A DNA stretch of 64,000 nt from Henckelia pumila (GCF_033568475.1 NC_133120.1:90786151-90850150); one strand, 5' to 3'; shown: positions 25,089 through 38,144, numbered from the stretch's first letter. Made by a program: numbers and translations. Notes: a model not told the origin generated them from the letters alone.

Positions 25089-25639
25089 AGGGGTGCCAAA
25101 TCAGATGGGTTCAAGTAGGGTGACGTGAGGTATCATTAAAATTTTGCTAAACCTGAACCGGACTAACCCGAACCAACTCGATTTGATTTTTTATTATTTT
25201 AACAAAATAATTAGATAAAATTCAAAACACATAATAATAATAATATTAATTTAATTTAAAACATATAATAACAAAATCTCTCTTATATATGATTTAAATT
25301 TAAAGGTTATAGCCTATATGTACAAAATTTAAAGTATATTTACTACACAAAATAAAAAATTGTTTAAAAATATTCAAAATTTTACAAAATAAATATTACA
25401 TATGAAAATGTATTGTATCGATATATAATTTTTTTTTTTCCAAACGAAGAATATATAAAAATACAGTCATTTTGTCTTAATTTTATATAGAAAAAATAAC
25501 AATAAATTTTTTTGTCTCTCAGGTCAACTTGGTTGACACGAACCCAACTACTTTTCTTTCCGGTCCGAATCCGAAAACCCCACAACCCTAATCCGATGTT
25601 TCCAGGTCGATTAGTGTTGGGTTCATTTTTGACACCTCT
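25089..25639. mobile_element. hAT-like nonautonomous element
   Basis: The element begins AGGGGTGCCAAA and ends TTTGACACCTCT, which is the near-inverse complement (AGAGGTGTCAAA). The flanks are TATAATTA and TATAACTA, a likely 8-bp target duplication with one change. Both size and ends fit hAT MITEs. The inner ends contain ACCCGAACC / GGGTT-rich stretches. In block B only the left half survives (from about 42,254). Confidence 0.65.
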
Positions 25640-26507
25640 TATAACTATATAGTAATAATACATATATAAAAACTCTTATTTTTTATTTGAAAATTATTAT
25701 TTTTCACTATTTATATAATCGATCAAATCGACACGTCTAACGTATAAATCGTTTCAAAAAGCTCTGTCCATAATAACATGGGGGAGATATATATACATCA
25801 AGCAAGGGTAAAATCAACTATGAAAAAAAGCAAGTATAAATGAAATTATATGGACTCCACCACATGAAGTATGGGTTGCGTCAAGAATCCATTCATTTAA
25901 GTTTTTTCCTTTTTCGGGAAATAAATCAGCAATTTATGTTGTCCACACATCCAATAAGAAAAGCTTCCAGTAGCTATCACTAGCTATTACTAGGGAGAAG
26001 ACTAAGCGACAACAAAATAGAATAATAGATAACTAAGGACGGAAAAGCTATAATAATAAATGAAAGTACCAAACTCTACCATATAGCCAAAATAAAGTTT
26101 CGTTGACAATGAATAAAATAGGAATTACTAAAATAGGAAAGACATGCAAAACACATTTTATTGAGGGTTTCAATTCGGGTGGATAAGAGTGAAAGTTACC
26201 CAAACTCGAATCCGAACCAACCGTAAAATTATAAACCCGAACCCAACCAACCTGATAATTTTTATTATTTTTTTACAAAATATTTAAATAAAAATTCGAA
26301 CCATATAATAATATTTGAATTTAACACATGATAACAAAACCTAGTTCAAAACTGTTTATGTATTCAATATAATTGTTTGTAATTTTAGATAAAAATAAAT
26401 AAATTTCACTCCAAAAAACAATTATCTAAAAGGCCAATTGCAATCATACGAACACACAACATGAACATAGACTGTGTGTAAAAAGTTCTTATTATGTGAC
26501 AATAAAC

Positions 26508-26640
26508 AGATAATCTATATATATATATATATAAAGGCAAGCAAGTCTGCTAAAAATAGTAGTTTGAGTTTTCTCGCCTAAAATTCAATACTATAAATAG
26601 AAAGTATTAATTATAGTGATAGTCATCAAATAAGTTAAAT
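26508..26640. mobile_element. AT-rich element end, possibly Helitron-like
   Basis: TCTATATATATATATATATA followed by AAAGGCAAGCAAGTCTGCTA resembles the 5' ends of nonautonomous Helitrons. Related starts occur near 27,187 and 27,887. No 3' hairpin-CTRR end was identified, so the class is uncertain. Confidence 0.3.
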
Positions 26641-27711
26641 GCATGTACATATTCCAAAAAATTGAATGTATGTCTAACAAAGATTAACGCGTACTATTTT
26701 AAAAAAATAGATAGAGTTGAATGTTAAATTCAAATTTCATGATTTAATATGAGTTAAAAGAATGCAAATATTTTTGTACAAAAAATAAATGTCAACAGTA
26801 GTATATTTATGCCAAAGTAACAATTTAATAATAATAATAAAAAAATCAGTATATCTGACATATACAACATTAAATATTTGAAAACAAATAACAAATTAAT
26901 ACGAATTTTTAAAAAGTGATATTTTTTTTAAAAAAAATTCAAAATTGGATACGAGAACTTTTAAAAACATAAATTACATTTAAGTGGTTGATTATATCAT
27001 TTTATTTAATTTCGATTATGTTTTCGAGTTTTATATTACTTTTCTATATTTAAAACAACTATAAAAAATTTCGGTTATGTCAAATTTATAATTATTGGAG
27101 AAATAAATCTCATAAGTAAACAAATTTTTTTAATAAGTATATAATTTAATTAAAGAATATTTAAATTTTTGTTCTTTGTTTATAGAAAATCTATATCTAT
27201 ATCTATACCTATATATATATATAAACAAGCAACTCTTCCAAAAAAAAAAAGCTTCAATTTTTTCGCTAAAAAAATTAATTTAAATATATAGTATTATCAA
27301 TAAAAATTATAAAAATGAAAAATGTATATCATTACTTTTTTCTCTCATCTCCATTGGGTAATTTCAAAATATCTCATGATTGTCTCTTCGATTTTCATGC
27401 AACTACCCTAATAAAATCTTATAAATTATGGGATGCCTATTGGAAAAAATTATCAATAAACATTAAAAAATAACTCAAAAATAAATAATTAAATAATTTT
27501 TATTATATCTATTAAATAATATTAATAACAAACCTTTATAATATCAATGACTAATTTGAAATAAATTTATCAAATGCTTGTGTCTTTGATTTTTGTCAAG
27601 TCTACTAAAAAAATAATTTTAATATAATATTTATCGATGCACTGTGCACATTTAAAAAAACTTCAAACCATAACTCCATTATTTTTTACATTATTATTTA
27701 AATATCTATAT

Positions 27712-27746
<35 letters not shown>

Positions 27747-27748
<2 letters not shown>

Positions 27749-27890
27749 TGTAGAGTTCTTTTATTATGCCCAACACTATATGCCCACTTCATGCCCACCA
27801 TGTACAATGGATGAGTTGACCGGTATAATAGATGAGTTGACTTGTACATGGTGGGCATATAGTGTTGGACACCATAAAAGAACTCTATAG
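27747..27890. mobile_element. Hairpin MITE inserted in a TA microsatellite (copy 1)
   Basis: Left arm TAGAGTTCTTTTATTATGCC...CCACCATGTACA is answered by TGTACATGGTGG...ACCATAAAAGAACTCTA. The arms are about 50 bp and nearly complementary. The element sits directly against a (TA)n run on the left (27,715-27,746) and TA-rich DNA on the right. Confidence 0.75.
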
Positions 27891-27959
27891 ATATATGTAT
27901 ATATATGCAGAAAAATCTGCTAAAAAAAGCTCAATTTTCCTCGTCTAAAACTCATTACT

Positions 27960-28790
27960 AAAAGTAGAAAAATGCAATTATAAAAAATAACAAATAATCT
28001 ATTTGTGAAAAATATAATTAGTCATTAATACAGAAAAATATTACGAGATAACAACAAATTCAAATTTTGGCTTTTAAAAAGATGAAAAGCAGTTCCTAGA
28101 TAACAATAAATTCAAATTTTGGATTTAAAAAGATAAAAATAACATATTCATTTATTAAATTTAAATTTTTACGATGATACACAATGACACAAAAAATTCA
28201 ACAGCAGATTTAAAAAAAATGTTACATAAAGAAGCGAAAAATAAATAATGTCATGTTTTAAAAACAACAAAATCATTTTTACGAGATAATGCTAAATTTA
28301 AATTTTATACTCATTTTTTAGGTTATATATTCAACGACATATTTAATAATATTACGTAAAGATAATGTTAAATTTAAATTTTATAAACGGTATAATTTAA
28401 TTTTAGATGATATCTAGCAACAGATTTAAAAAAAAAAACTACACAAATAAGACCAAAAAATATATAGCATAATTAAAAAACAGCAAAATCCAATCTATTT
28501 TTAGATGCACATGTAAAAAATGTTACGTAATAAGACCCCAAAAATATAACAGAATACTTAAAAAGTAGCAAAATCATTTTACGAGATAACGTTGAATTAA
28601 TTTTTTTTTAAATATAAGCCTTTTTTAGATTATATATTCAACATCATATTTAAAACAAAGTCACACAATAAGACAAAAAAATTAGCATATTTAAAAACAA
28701 CGGAATTATTTTATGAGATAATGTTAAGTTTATAGTATAATCCATTTTCAGATAATATTTTGAGATCTTTTTATTGTAAAAATTACCAAA
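27960..28790. repeat. Degenerate AT-rich repeats with an ACGAGATAA core
   Basis: The block (ACGAGATAA-variable-AAATTTAAATTTT, followed by AGCAAAATCATTTT) recurs at least six times with irregular spacing, and the units are heavily diverged. It is not a clean satellite. It may be an old internally repetitive transposon. Confidence 0.45.
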
Positions 28791-30538
28791 ATATATATAA
28801 TACTATGAAGGTAATATAAATAATTGTATATATACAAAAATATTTTTAGAATTTTATCATAAATTTTTATATAAAAAATAAAAAAATTATCTTAGGTTAA
28901 TGAGAAAAATGAGTGGTTGTTCAGTTTTTAGTTAATGTGAAATTTGGGCAAAAAAATAACAAAATATACAAAGATAACATGGAAAATAAAATATTAAAAT
29001 AAGGCATTTCTAAAAAAAAATAGGGGTGTAACGATTTTTTTTTTAAAAAACATCTTATAAGATGTCAAATAGCTTATTTCGACAACTTAAAACTGTTGTT
29101 TTTCACAGATTTAAAAAGCATATAAGCTCTGTCAAACACCCTTTGCCACAATGAATTTAAATTGATTCCAATATTATAAGGATTTGAAATCCATTATGAT
29201 TATTTATATCAAAAATTTAAATTGATTCCAATATTATAAGGTGTTGAGAAATCAAGTTTTGGTATTTACATATCAGTCGAGCCCTAAATCGATATGAGCT
29301 AACTGATGAATCAAGGCTAAACTGAAAAAGGATAAACTGAAGCGCTAAATCCAAAACTGAAACTGTCGCATAAAGAAAGAAGCGCTAAACTGACAAACAA
29401 GCCGCTTGCATGAGCTCAACTAACGATACATAAGACAACCAAACTGAAGCTACATAAACTGACCTATGATCAGTTTACCCCGCATCTTTTGGATAAAGTT
29501 TTCCTACCCTCTTACACACTCCACAGAAGTTAGTGCCGCAATCCAAAGGGCGTTGTCGGCCTCAGAGATTGTTCGTGAGAATGACAATTGCAACGGGAAT
29601 AATTCAAACTAGTTATGATCACCCAAAAATTGGGGAGAAATGATTTTACTGACGACATGTATTCTCAACAAAAATCACACCAGAAAAAAAGCAATCTGCT
29701 ATTGCAAGATACAAAGCAATATGCATGTATATATGGAGATCACAAGTTTTGATATATTCATCAAAGATATAACATTGTTCAATATTTGATCTCTAGTCGA
29801 GTTATTACTATTGAATTTTTCAAGTAAAAGGATAACTTGACCAGTCCGTTTACAAAGACATTACACTGAGATAAATTGTATAGATTACCTAGAGATCTAA
29901 GATTAAAACATACAAAATAAAATTTTCATAATGGACACCCAACTTTGTATATTGGAGATCACATGATCTTCGTTCAATGAGACAACTAAATATGAAAATT
30001 TGGGAGAACACTTAGTAAATTTTTTCCAACTCATTTCTAAGACAGAGAGTGTTGTAGCCTACCAATGCATCGAGGTTATGTTTTGAACTTTTAATGGTTT
30101 ATTACTTGGAAAAAATGGAGTATCGTTGAATAAAAAAGAGATCACATATGTAAGTGTGAGGATGGGCTACCTCAAATAAACACTATGAAGTCAAGATGTG
30201 TTCCATGATCAAAACAAACACAACCGAAAAACCAAATAGAAAGGAAGGAAAGTTGTCATGTAGATATTGTCTGGTTTTACACAAATTGAAATATGGGCAG
30301 TATTTCAGGATTTTAAATAATTTAAGACTATATTATAAAATTTTTACTAAATAATACTATTTTGAAAATAGAAGTTATAAAAGGGAATTAATTGCTAAAA
30401 AAGAATTAGCAATTTATGTTGTCCACGTATCCAATAAGAAAAACTTATAGGTTTTAAAAAAAAATAATAATAAGAAAAACATATAATAGTTATCCCTAGC
30501 TAATACCATGGAGAACAAATAAGTGGACTGAGCGCGCA

Positions 30539-30539
<1 letters not shown>

Positions 30540-30611
<72 letters not shown>

Positions 30612-30762
30612 TTGCTATCCTGCCCATCCACCGTGTCCATCTAATGTGCCCATCATGAGGTGACACTCAACTATTGGACGCACAATTCATCACATCCAAT
30701 AGTTGAGTGTCACCTCATGGTGGACATATTAAGTGGACACGGTGAGTGGGCATAATAGCAAA

Positions 30763-30806
<44 letters not shown>
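30540..30806. mobile_element. Long-stem hairpin MITE flanked on both sides by (TA)n
   Basis: A (TA)n run at 30,540-30,606 and another at about 30,769-30,806 flank an inverted repeat with arms of about 75 bp (TTTTGCTATCCTGCCCATCC... / ...GAGTGGGCATAATAGCAAAA) and a loop of about 16 bp. Insertion into TA microsatellites is described for Micron-type plant MITEs; assignment to that class is inference. Confidence 0.75.
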
Positions 30807-30809
<3 letters not shown>

Positions 30810-31439
30810 GAAATAACCAAACTCTACCATATAGCCAAATAAAGTTTCATTTAACATGATAATAAGTCAAAATGTTCAATTTTGGTTTTAAAAAATAGGC
30901 CTTAACCACATTATTGGATGTTAGACGATGATAATGACCGATAACTACTTTTTTAAGACAAAGATTTTTAACCAAATGAAGCAAATTTCGAATTTTCTTT
31001 GTTTTTTTTTTTGGTGCGACATGCTATATCTAGATACGTACTCTCAAATTTGGAGAAAACTCGATTTGTATAAATATTTATAAAACGTTTTTATATAAGT
31101 ATTTTTTTAAAAAAATTATAAAATATTTTAAAAGTTGTTTTTAAGAATAAAATATTTTATAATTTTTTTTAAAAAAACACTTATATAATTTTAAAAGTTG
31201 TTTTTAAGAATAAATACGTGTTTGGACAACTATTCTATAAAAAATATTTTAACATTTCAAAAGGAGTTATATTCATTTTGATATATGAACTTTTGATAAA
31301 ATGTCAAATTAATACATGAACTATTGTAAATGGTTTAATTCTACATGATCAAATTAAAATTCAAGTTTACAGTTAATTTAAATTGCTATTAAGTCCAATT
31401 ACTATTATTAAAATTTGATTTAGTACATAATTTTATTTT

Positions 31440-33466
31440 CAAGGTAATATATTGATTAATTTAAAAAATATCACAGTTATTTAAAATATATCATGATAAA
31501 TAATTGTTAACTCAAATTATTTTTTAAAATATATCATAATAAATAATTGTTAACTCAAATTAATTATACAACGAAAAATATTGTAAATAACGGGCTTCGG
31601 TATTGTTCTGTTGAGAATTCAAAAAATAGTTCAACATTAAAGTTTTAGATCATAAAAAAACAAATCTCATATAAACAAGCTCACACATTGTCTTGATTTA
31701 CTTGATTCTAATGACCTAAAATTTCTCCACTTGATTTGTTAGAATTTGTAAGTTTATATTTTTTTTAATAGTACTTCAATTTAAATATAAATAAAAAAAT
31801 ATTTATTTTACAATATTTTTATAAGTATTAATATATTTTAGTCGTGTAAATGATTTATTATTGGCTGTATTTTATTAATATATAATTTTTATATAAATAT
31901 TTTTCAGAAAAATGGATAGTTATACCATTTTATTATATATTAAAAAATATATTATAATTGAATATATAATATATTAACGAGTAGAATATAAATATATTAT
32001 AAAAAATAGTAAGATACTTATTTCTTATAATTTTTAAATTAAAATAAATTTATTTTTACACTTTTAATCAATAAAATTACATTAAAAATAAAATTTACAC
32101 TTAGTTGAATTTACTAAAAATAATTGGAATAAAAATTAATTTTACTAAAGGATAAAATCGACCTTTTAGTTGGATCATGTATCAATATAATTATGTAATT
32201 TTCAATAATGCATTATACCATGTCAATTTGAAATATTATCAATAGTTCGTGTACCAAAATGAATTTTAAATATGGTTCATCATTGTCTTTCATAGTTCTA
32301 TTCTAAAAACATTTAAAACATCTCTTAATTGTTATTTAAAAATTATATTTGGAGAACATTTTTTTATAAAATAACTTTAAAAATATTTTATAAAAATCTT
32401 GTCCAAACACATATTTTAAGTTTTTTTCACTTATAAAATACTAATTTTTTTTTTGAAGTACACGTTAAAAGAGGACCTAAAATTTTAAAAAATGAGTAAA
32501 GTTGATGAGAGACGGATACGACCATCGATGCCTTTTGACTCTATCCCTACCCCGACATAATTTCATTGCCCTTTTTCTTTTGTAGCCACCCGTGCACGTA
32601 CACCTCCGCAACAAGGGAGAAAATCTTCTGTTAGAAATTGGTGTAATATTGTCTGTTACACTAACAAAATGAATTTTAAATATTGTTCATCATTTATTTA
32701 AAAACAACTCTTCATTGTTCTTTAAAAATTATACTTGGAGAACATTTTTTTATAAAATAATTTTCAAAAATATTTTATAAAATAATTTTCAAAAATATTT
32801 TATAAAAATCTTGTTCAAACACATATATATTTTAAGTTTTTTTTTCACTTATAAAATACTAATTTTTTTTTGAATTACACGTTAAAAAGGGACCTAAAAT
32901 TTTAAAAAAATGAGTAAAGTTGATGAGAGGCAGATGCAACCATCAATCCCTTTTGACTCTACCCCTACCCCGACATAATTTCGTTGCCCTCTTTCTTTTG
33001 TACAGCCACCCGTGCACGTACATCTCTGCAACAAGGGAGAAAATCTTCTGTTAGAAATTGGTAATATTGTCTGTTACACTAACCCGTCATTTTTCCATAT
33101 TGCGCAATAATGAGGTCGACATATATAATTTTACATCATCGGTAAAAGAACAAAAATATCAAAGATTGAAAGATATATTTAACTCTAAAACTGAAAATTT
33201 TTCAATTTACTCAAAATTCCAGTTTTTTCTTATCTATTGTTTTCACTTTGCATAACCTAAAATGCGTAACAAGCCTAAAATGTGGATCGATAAAAGATGT
33301 AAAATTTAATCGTTTAATATATCCTTGGACCATGATAAAAATAATACACAAGATGATCAACTTGTTGGCCTATAAATTGGGGATGGTTTCTTTGATAACT
33401 TGCTACAATCAAAACATAAATAACACATACTTCTTTCGAAAAGAATATATAACATACATAAATACA
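31440..33466 (+). promoter_or_regulatory. TPS1 upstream region, conserved with TPS2 upstream region
   Basis: From about 31,440 the sequence again matches block B (about 45,590 onward). For example, ATTGTTCTGTTGAGAATTC at 31,602 recurs at 45,705. The last 380 bp before the ATG are the best conserved (CATTTTTCCATATTGCGCAA at 33,090 against the TPS2 copy at 47,752), marking the likely shared core promoter. TATAAATTGG at 33,371-33,380 is a good TATA box, 96 bp before the start codon. Confidence 0.65.
32253..33081. repeat. Tandem duplication of about 410 bp in the TPS1 upstream region
   Basis: Copy 1 (about 32,253-32,663) and copy 2 (about 32,664-33,081) share long stretches, for example CACCCGTGCACGTACA (32,588; 33,007), ACAAGGGAGAAAATCTTCTG (32,611; 33,031) and TAATATTGTCTGTTACACTA near both ends. 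The equivalent TPS2 region (46,360-46,745) has a single copy. Confidence 0.85.
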
Positions 33467-36296
33467 ATGGCTTCCGAAGGTTTTGATCATTCCAAGAACG
33501 AGATTGGCCAACCGGCGCAGAGTTTTCCGAGCTTGTGGGGTGATACTTTCATTTCTAAAAACATAGATACTCATGAGGTAATATTATAATATTATTCATC
33601 CGTGATTTGTTGTGGGAACCCTTTAATTATTTTTTCCTTTATATATATATTTTCTATCGATTTCCTTTACCTAATTATAATTACATAAAAAAATTAATAT
33701 TACTATCCACTTTTGTACAAGTCTATACTATTACTATACATATTGGTGCATGAAGAAGTATATATATATGATTAGTACTCGATCAATGTATATATTTTTA
33801 TACAGGTACAAGTGAAGTATGATGAATCTGTTGCTCCATTGAGGGAAGAAGTGAGGGAAATGTTGATGGCTAAAGAAAGCAAAACCAGTACTGATAAAAT
33901 AGCATTAATCGATATACTCGAACGTCTGGGATTATCCTATCACTTTGAGAAGGAGATCGATGAACAATTGGAACTGATTTTTCGTGAATCTTCTGCTTCA
34001 AATTTTAAAACAATGGAGAAGTATGACTTGTTCAATACTTCGCTGTTGTTTCGGTTGTTTAGGCAACATGGACATATCATTCCTTGTGGTATTTTGCTAG
34101 CTCTTTATCTGATGATCTTATTTAATTAGTTTGTAATATTTATATATAATTGGATTGTCATGCATGCATTATAATTACAATGACATATGTGTACTAATAA
34201 TGTACGAAAACTGGTCTTTTCCGCAGGCGTTTTCGACAGGTTCATGAAGGACACGGACGAAGATTTGAAAAGTGATATAAAGGGTCTGTTAAGCCTTTAC
34301 GAAGCAACGGGAGTGAGGATTCAAGGGGAGAATGTGTTGGAAGAGGCAATCACTTTCACAACCTGTCATTTGAACCATCTCCGGTCCGAAATCGATCCTT
34401 TACTAAGAGAGAGAGTTTCACGAGCCTTACTTCGATCCATTCATCGGGAAGTTCCTATCCTAGTGGTGCGATATTACATCTCAATATATGAAAAAGAATC
34501 ATCAAGCAACGAACTCATCGTTAGGTTCGCCAAACTAAATTTCAACTATCTGCAAAGTTTGTATCAGAAAGAGCTATTTGATCTCACAAGGTGCATGCAT
34601 ATATATATATATATATTAATTATATTTCAACACTTTATTTGATGATCGATTATTATATTTATGCATGTTTAATTTGATGCACGTACGTACGTACAGATGG
34701 TGGAGGGATTCTAACATGAGTTCGAAAGTTCCTTACGTGAGAGATCGTATAGTGGAATCCTATGTTTGGGGAGTTGGTATGAATTATGAGCCTCAATATT
34801 CTTTTGCTCGAACGGCCGTTGCTAAAGCCGTACAACTGATTGCTGTATTAGATGACACATATGATACTTATGCTCCACTCGAAGACCTTGAGATTTTTAC
34901 CCAAGTATTACAAAGGTATCGATTATTACATACACACGTACGTATATATAATATATAGACAAAACAAACAATATTGAATTAATTTAATGAATGGCTTCAT
35001 TATTTTCCTATCTTTATGTGTATTGAAAATTTGAAGTTCTATTGAATCATATTTTTATAAGTCTTTGATGATATATTATAATTGTATCTTTACAGTTAAA
35101 AAAAGAAAAGAAAAGAATATGTCGGTTATTAATTTTTTCTAAATTGAGAAATTGTCAAGATCAAAACAGTACTCTCGTAAAGCCTCAAACTGATTTGATA
35201 ATTTATGTGTGTAGACTAAAATACATTTCAATTTTATTGATAGATAAAAACAATTGAATAACAATATGATAATATCAATGATCCATTAATTCTAAATTCA
35301 ACTTCTCATCACAAGACCCACGTTCTACTTGTTTCTCCCAACACCCCTTATTTTCTGTTTTTTCCCAAATCTATCTTCGATCGATGATCAATTATTTTGG
35401 ACTTCATGTGTTAATTTTTTCCTAAATAAATATTCTTTAAGTGCAAAAAATTTAGCTAAAAATAATAAAGATTAAATTTCTTTATATCATTAAATTTCTT
35501 TCTTTTTTTCTTTCTTTTTGTTTTTTTTAAATATATAATGAGATCTAGCTTATATACATAATACATATTGGTATACATGCATCGAATGACATCATATTAT
35601 GATAAGCATGCAATATTTAGCGTGTTTATTAACTAATTTTTTGTGTCTTCAGAGGAGAGATTGGAGAAATCGATCGACTACCGGATTACCTGAAAGAAAT
35701 TTATAAATTCATTTCGAGAATATATGAAGAGTTCGACAGTGAGGCATCGAAACATGAAAAACATTACGTCAGTTCTTATTTTAAAGAAACAGTAAATGCG
35801 ATTTATTATTTATAATTAATTTTAATAAATTATTTTTAATAATGGTATAATGTTATCTCCAAAAATGTCAAGCTAGCTCTTATTCACATTAATTCTCACT
35901 CAACTCACATGCACAAAGTATACGATCGATGTGTAGTACACATGATCGGTTTCTAATATAAAAAAGCTGCGATTTTGACGTAGGTGAAACAACTGTGTTT
36001 GGCTTATCATAAGGAGGCCAATTGGTACAGGAGAAAACATGTGCCGCCATTTGAAGATATTGTTTCTCTTGGGCTTGTCACCAGCACATTGTTTATGCTT
36101 GTGTCTGCATCCTACTTGATTGGCTCTGCTACACAACAACATTTTGAATGGTTGATGAGCAAACCTCAAATTGCAGTCGCCATGGCTCAATTTTGTCGAT
36201 ACGCGAACGATCGTGCTACAAACGAAGTGCGTATAAATATGTATACTAGCTAAAATATGTATACTAGCTACACACACGCGCGCACCACACACACAT

Positions 36297-36328
<32 letters not shown>

Positions 36329-36768
36329 TCTATATTATTAAAGTTGAGCCACATATAATAACTACTTTGGTAGGTATGACATACCAATATTTATCTCCAA
36401 AATACCCTTATTCCATAACTACCATAATTATTTTATGTATGTACCCTTGATATATATTCATAACTTTGTAGCGTGAGAGCAATGATGGCGGCGAAAATCT
36501 AACTGCAGTGGATTGCTATATGAAGCAATATGGTGTGTCAAAAGAAGAGGCTATGAATAAATTCGCTCAACTTGCTGAAGATTTGTGGATGAGTGTGAAT
36601 AAAGAATGGGTGGAAACAGTGTCCGTTCCAAGACAATTTCTCAAGCCAATCCTCAATTTTGGTCGATTAACCGTAGCTTGTTACGACAAGGGTGAAGATG
36701 GGTATACATATCCAGAAAGAGTAATGATCAAGTCGCAGATTCTTGCTCTATTTGTGGATCCCATATAA
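33467..36768 (+). CDS. Terpene synthase, TPS-a sesquiterpene-synthase type (copy 1)
   Basis: Seven exons: 33467-33577, 33806-34088, 34227-34590, 34697-34915, 35653-35791, 35984-36226 and 36472-36768 (551 aa, all phases consistent, no internal stop). The seven-exon layout and the absence of a plastid transit peptide fit cytosolic TPS-a enzymes acting on farnesyl diphosphate. Exon 4 has RDR at residues 268-270 and the metal-binding DDTYD at 305-309. The second metal site spans exons 6-7 as N447-D448-R-A-T451-N-E-R-E455. The N-terminus reads GQPAQSFPSLWGD, so the usual R-P/R-R before the conserved tryptophan is Q-P here. The product terpene cannot be predicted. The chain ends FVDPI, slightly shorter than usual. 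Confidence 0.92.
36236..36330. repeat. CA/TA microsatellite in TPS1 intron 6
   Basis: ACACACACGCGCGCACC followed by (CA)n and (TA)n runs lies between exons 6 and 7. It is followed by TCTATATTATTAAAGTTGAG, which resembles a Helitron 5' end, but no 3' end was found. Confidence 0.6.
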
Positions 36769-37461
36769 TCGTTCATGGCCGGATTCGCTATCGTACGTAG
36801 AGAGAATTATGCATGTTATGTTTAATAAGATCAGTGAGCAGTACATGCTTGGATCATCTGTAATGTCCTGTTTGTTTCCATGCATTTTATTATCTGCATA
36901 AAAATATCATGTAATAAACTGAATAAAATCAATCCGTATATTGCCCAAATATCATGGTTCATTAAAATGGAAAAAGCAGGCGCCACTCTTAATTGCCAAG
37001 AGGTAGAGTTCAATCTACCTTGTGTATTATCCTAACCATATATTAATGTCTCATGATTTACCACATCAATAATATATCATTAATTAAGCCCATGTTATAG
37101 ATTTGAATCATTGGATGCTTGATTTTAATTGGTACTACCCTAGCGGGCTAATTGCATTAATATTCCAAGTGAAAAGTCTAAAAGTCATAAAACTCCTTAA
37201 GAAATATTAATTGGCTAATGCATCCCTCAGTTTTCTAAAATATAGCGTATTTCACCCTTATGTTATACAAACTCGGGCACATTTATATCCTTTCATAGGG
37301 GTTTTTATGCTAATTTTTTTAAAACATAGGGTCTAACATGCTATTAATTTTACACAAGGTGTTTTATGTCTTTTAGACTTTTCACATGGGGTGTTGATGC
37401 AATTGTCCCCTACCCTGGCATAGGATGTTAATGACTGGGCCTCAATTAATTTTGTAAAAAA

Positions 37462-37495
<34 letters not shown>

Positions 37496-37859
37496 AATAA
37501 AAAATTTCGAACTCACTCACTATATTTCGGTCAACTGAACCCATCACGCGATCTCCACTCGTTATCTCTTGTTCCGGTGTAATTCTTTGTCCATGCGGTC
37601 GGTCCTCAATATTCGTTATCATCTCTCCTAATTGTGTAACGAATCAAAACGAGTTAAATCATAGTAAAATTTAATATTCGAATTAAGTATATTCGAGTCT
37701 GAGCTCGATTCAAAATATAAAATTTTAAAAAATTTTGGCTTGAAAAATTTGTCGCACCCAAGTATTGGCACACAAGTTTACTAATATTTGAAAAAATTGG
37801 ATTGTTTTTAGAATGCAAAATGGAAGAAATTTTATTTATTTGAAGCTATGAGTTAAAAT
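36769..37859. other. TPS1 3' flank and intergenic DNA
   Basis: The 3' flank matches that of TPS2 (CATGGCCGGATT near 36,775 and 51,649). Beyond about 36,850 the sequence is AT-rich, with an ATT microsatellite at about 37,461-37,493. No exon was found. Confidence 0.55.
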
Positions 37860-38144
37860 ATGCACGCTGGAAGGGGACATCTCCAACCCGATGCTCTCCG
37901 CTCCAGGGTATAACAGAGGCCCTCGTGGCTTGTCTCCTGCCCACGACACTTTAATTGGGCTTTTACAAAATTATTGAACAGGCATTAATTAAGTTATTAA
38001 CCCTCGTGGCTCGAAATATTAATGACATGTTATCAATCATCATAATTATTTAAATTCCAAAATTTTCCATAAGTTGATGTGTGTGAATTTGTAATTAATA
38101 TTAATTGTATGAACGAGCACTTGCTGCTTTACCAAAAGTTATAG

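Larger units (their letters stand above)
22925..26450. repeat. Duplicated block A, left part (paralogue of 39,190-42,930)
   Basis: Long runs match the DNA left of the second terpene synthase. For example, GATCTAGAATTTAGATTACA at about 23,033 recurs at about 39,281; the AGGCCCAACCCATATGGCC stretch at about 23,208 recurs at about 39,972; GCTGATGAAAAAACTTTATT at about 24,236 recurs at about 40,630; and AGTACCAAACTCTACCATAT at about 26,066 recurs at about 42,550. No gene is seen inside. Differences are mainly insertions and deletions caused by mobile elements. Confidence 0.85.
26641..31440. other. Very AT-rich gene-free stretch specific to block A
   Basis: No exon was recognised over about 4.8 kb. 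It contains degenerate repeats sharing ACGAGATAA...AAATTCAAATTTT (27,960-28,790), two hairpin MITEs within TA microsatellites, and a less AT-rich patch at about 29,260-29,620 that may be a retrotransposon remnant. It also has a short direct repeat with TTTAAATTGATTCCAATATT near 29,156 and 29,216. Block B has only about 2.7 kb at the equivalent place and shows little similarity. Confidence 0.5.

Noticed and set aside
29260-29620. Retrotransposon LTR fragment
   Set aside because: The composition differs from its surroundings, but no terminus, PBS or repeat partner was found in the window, so it was mentioned only as a possibility.
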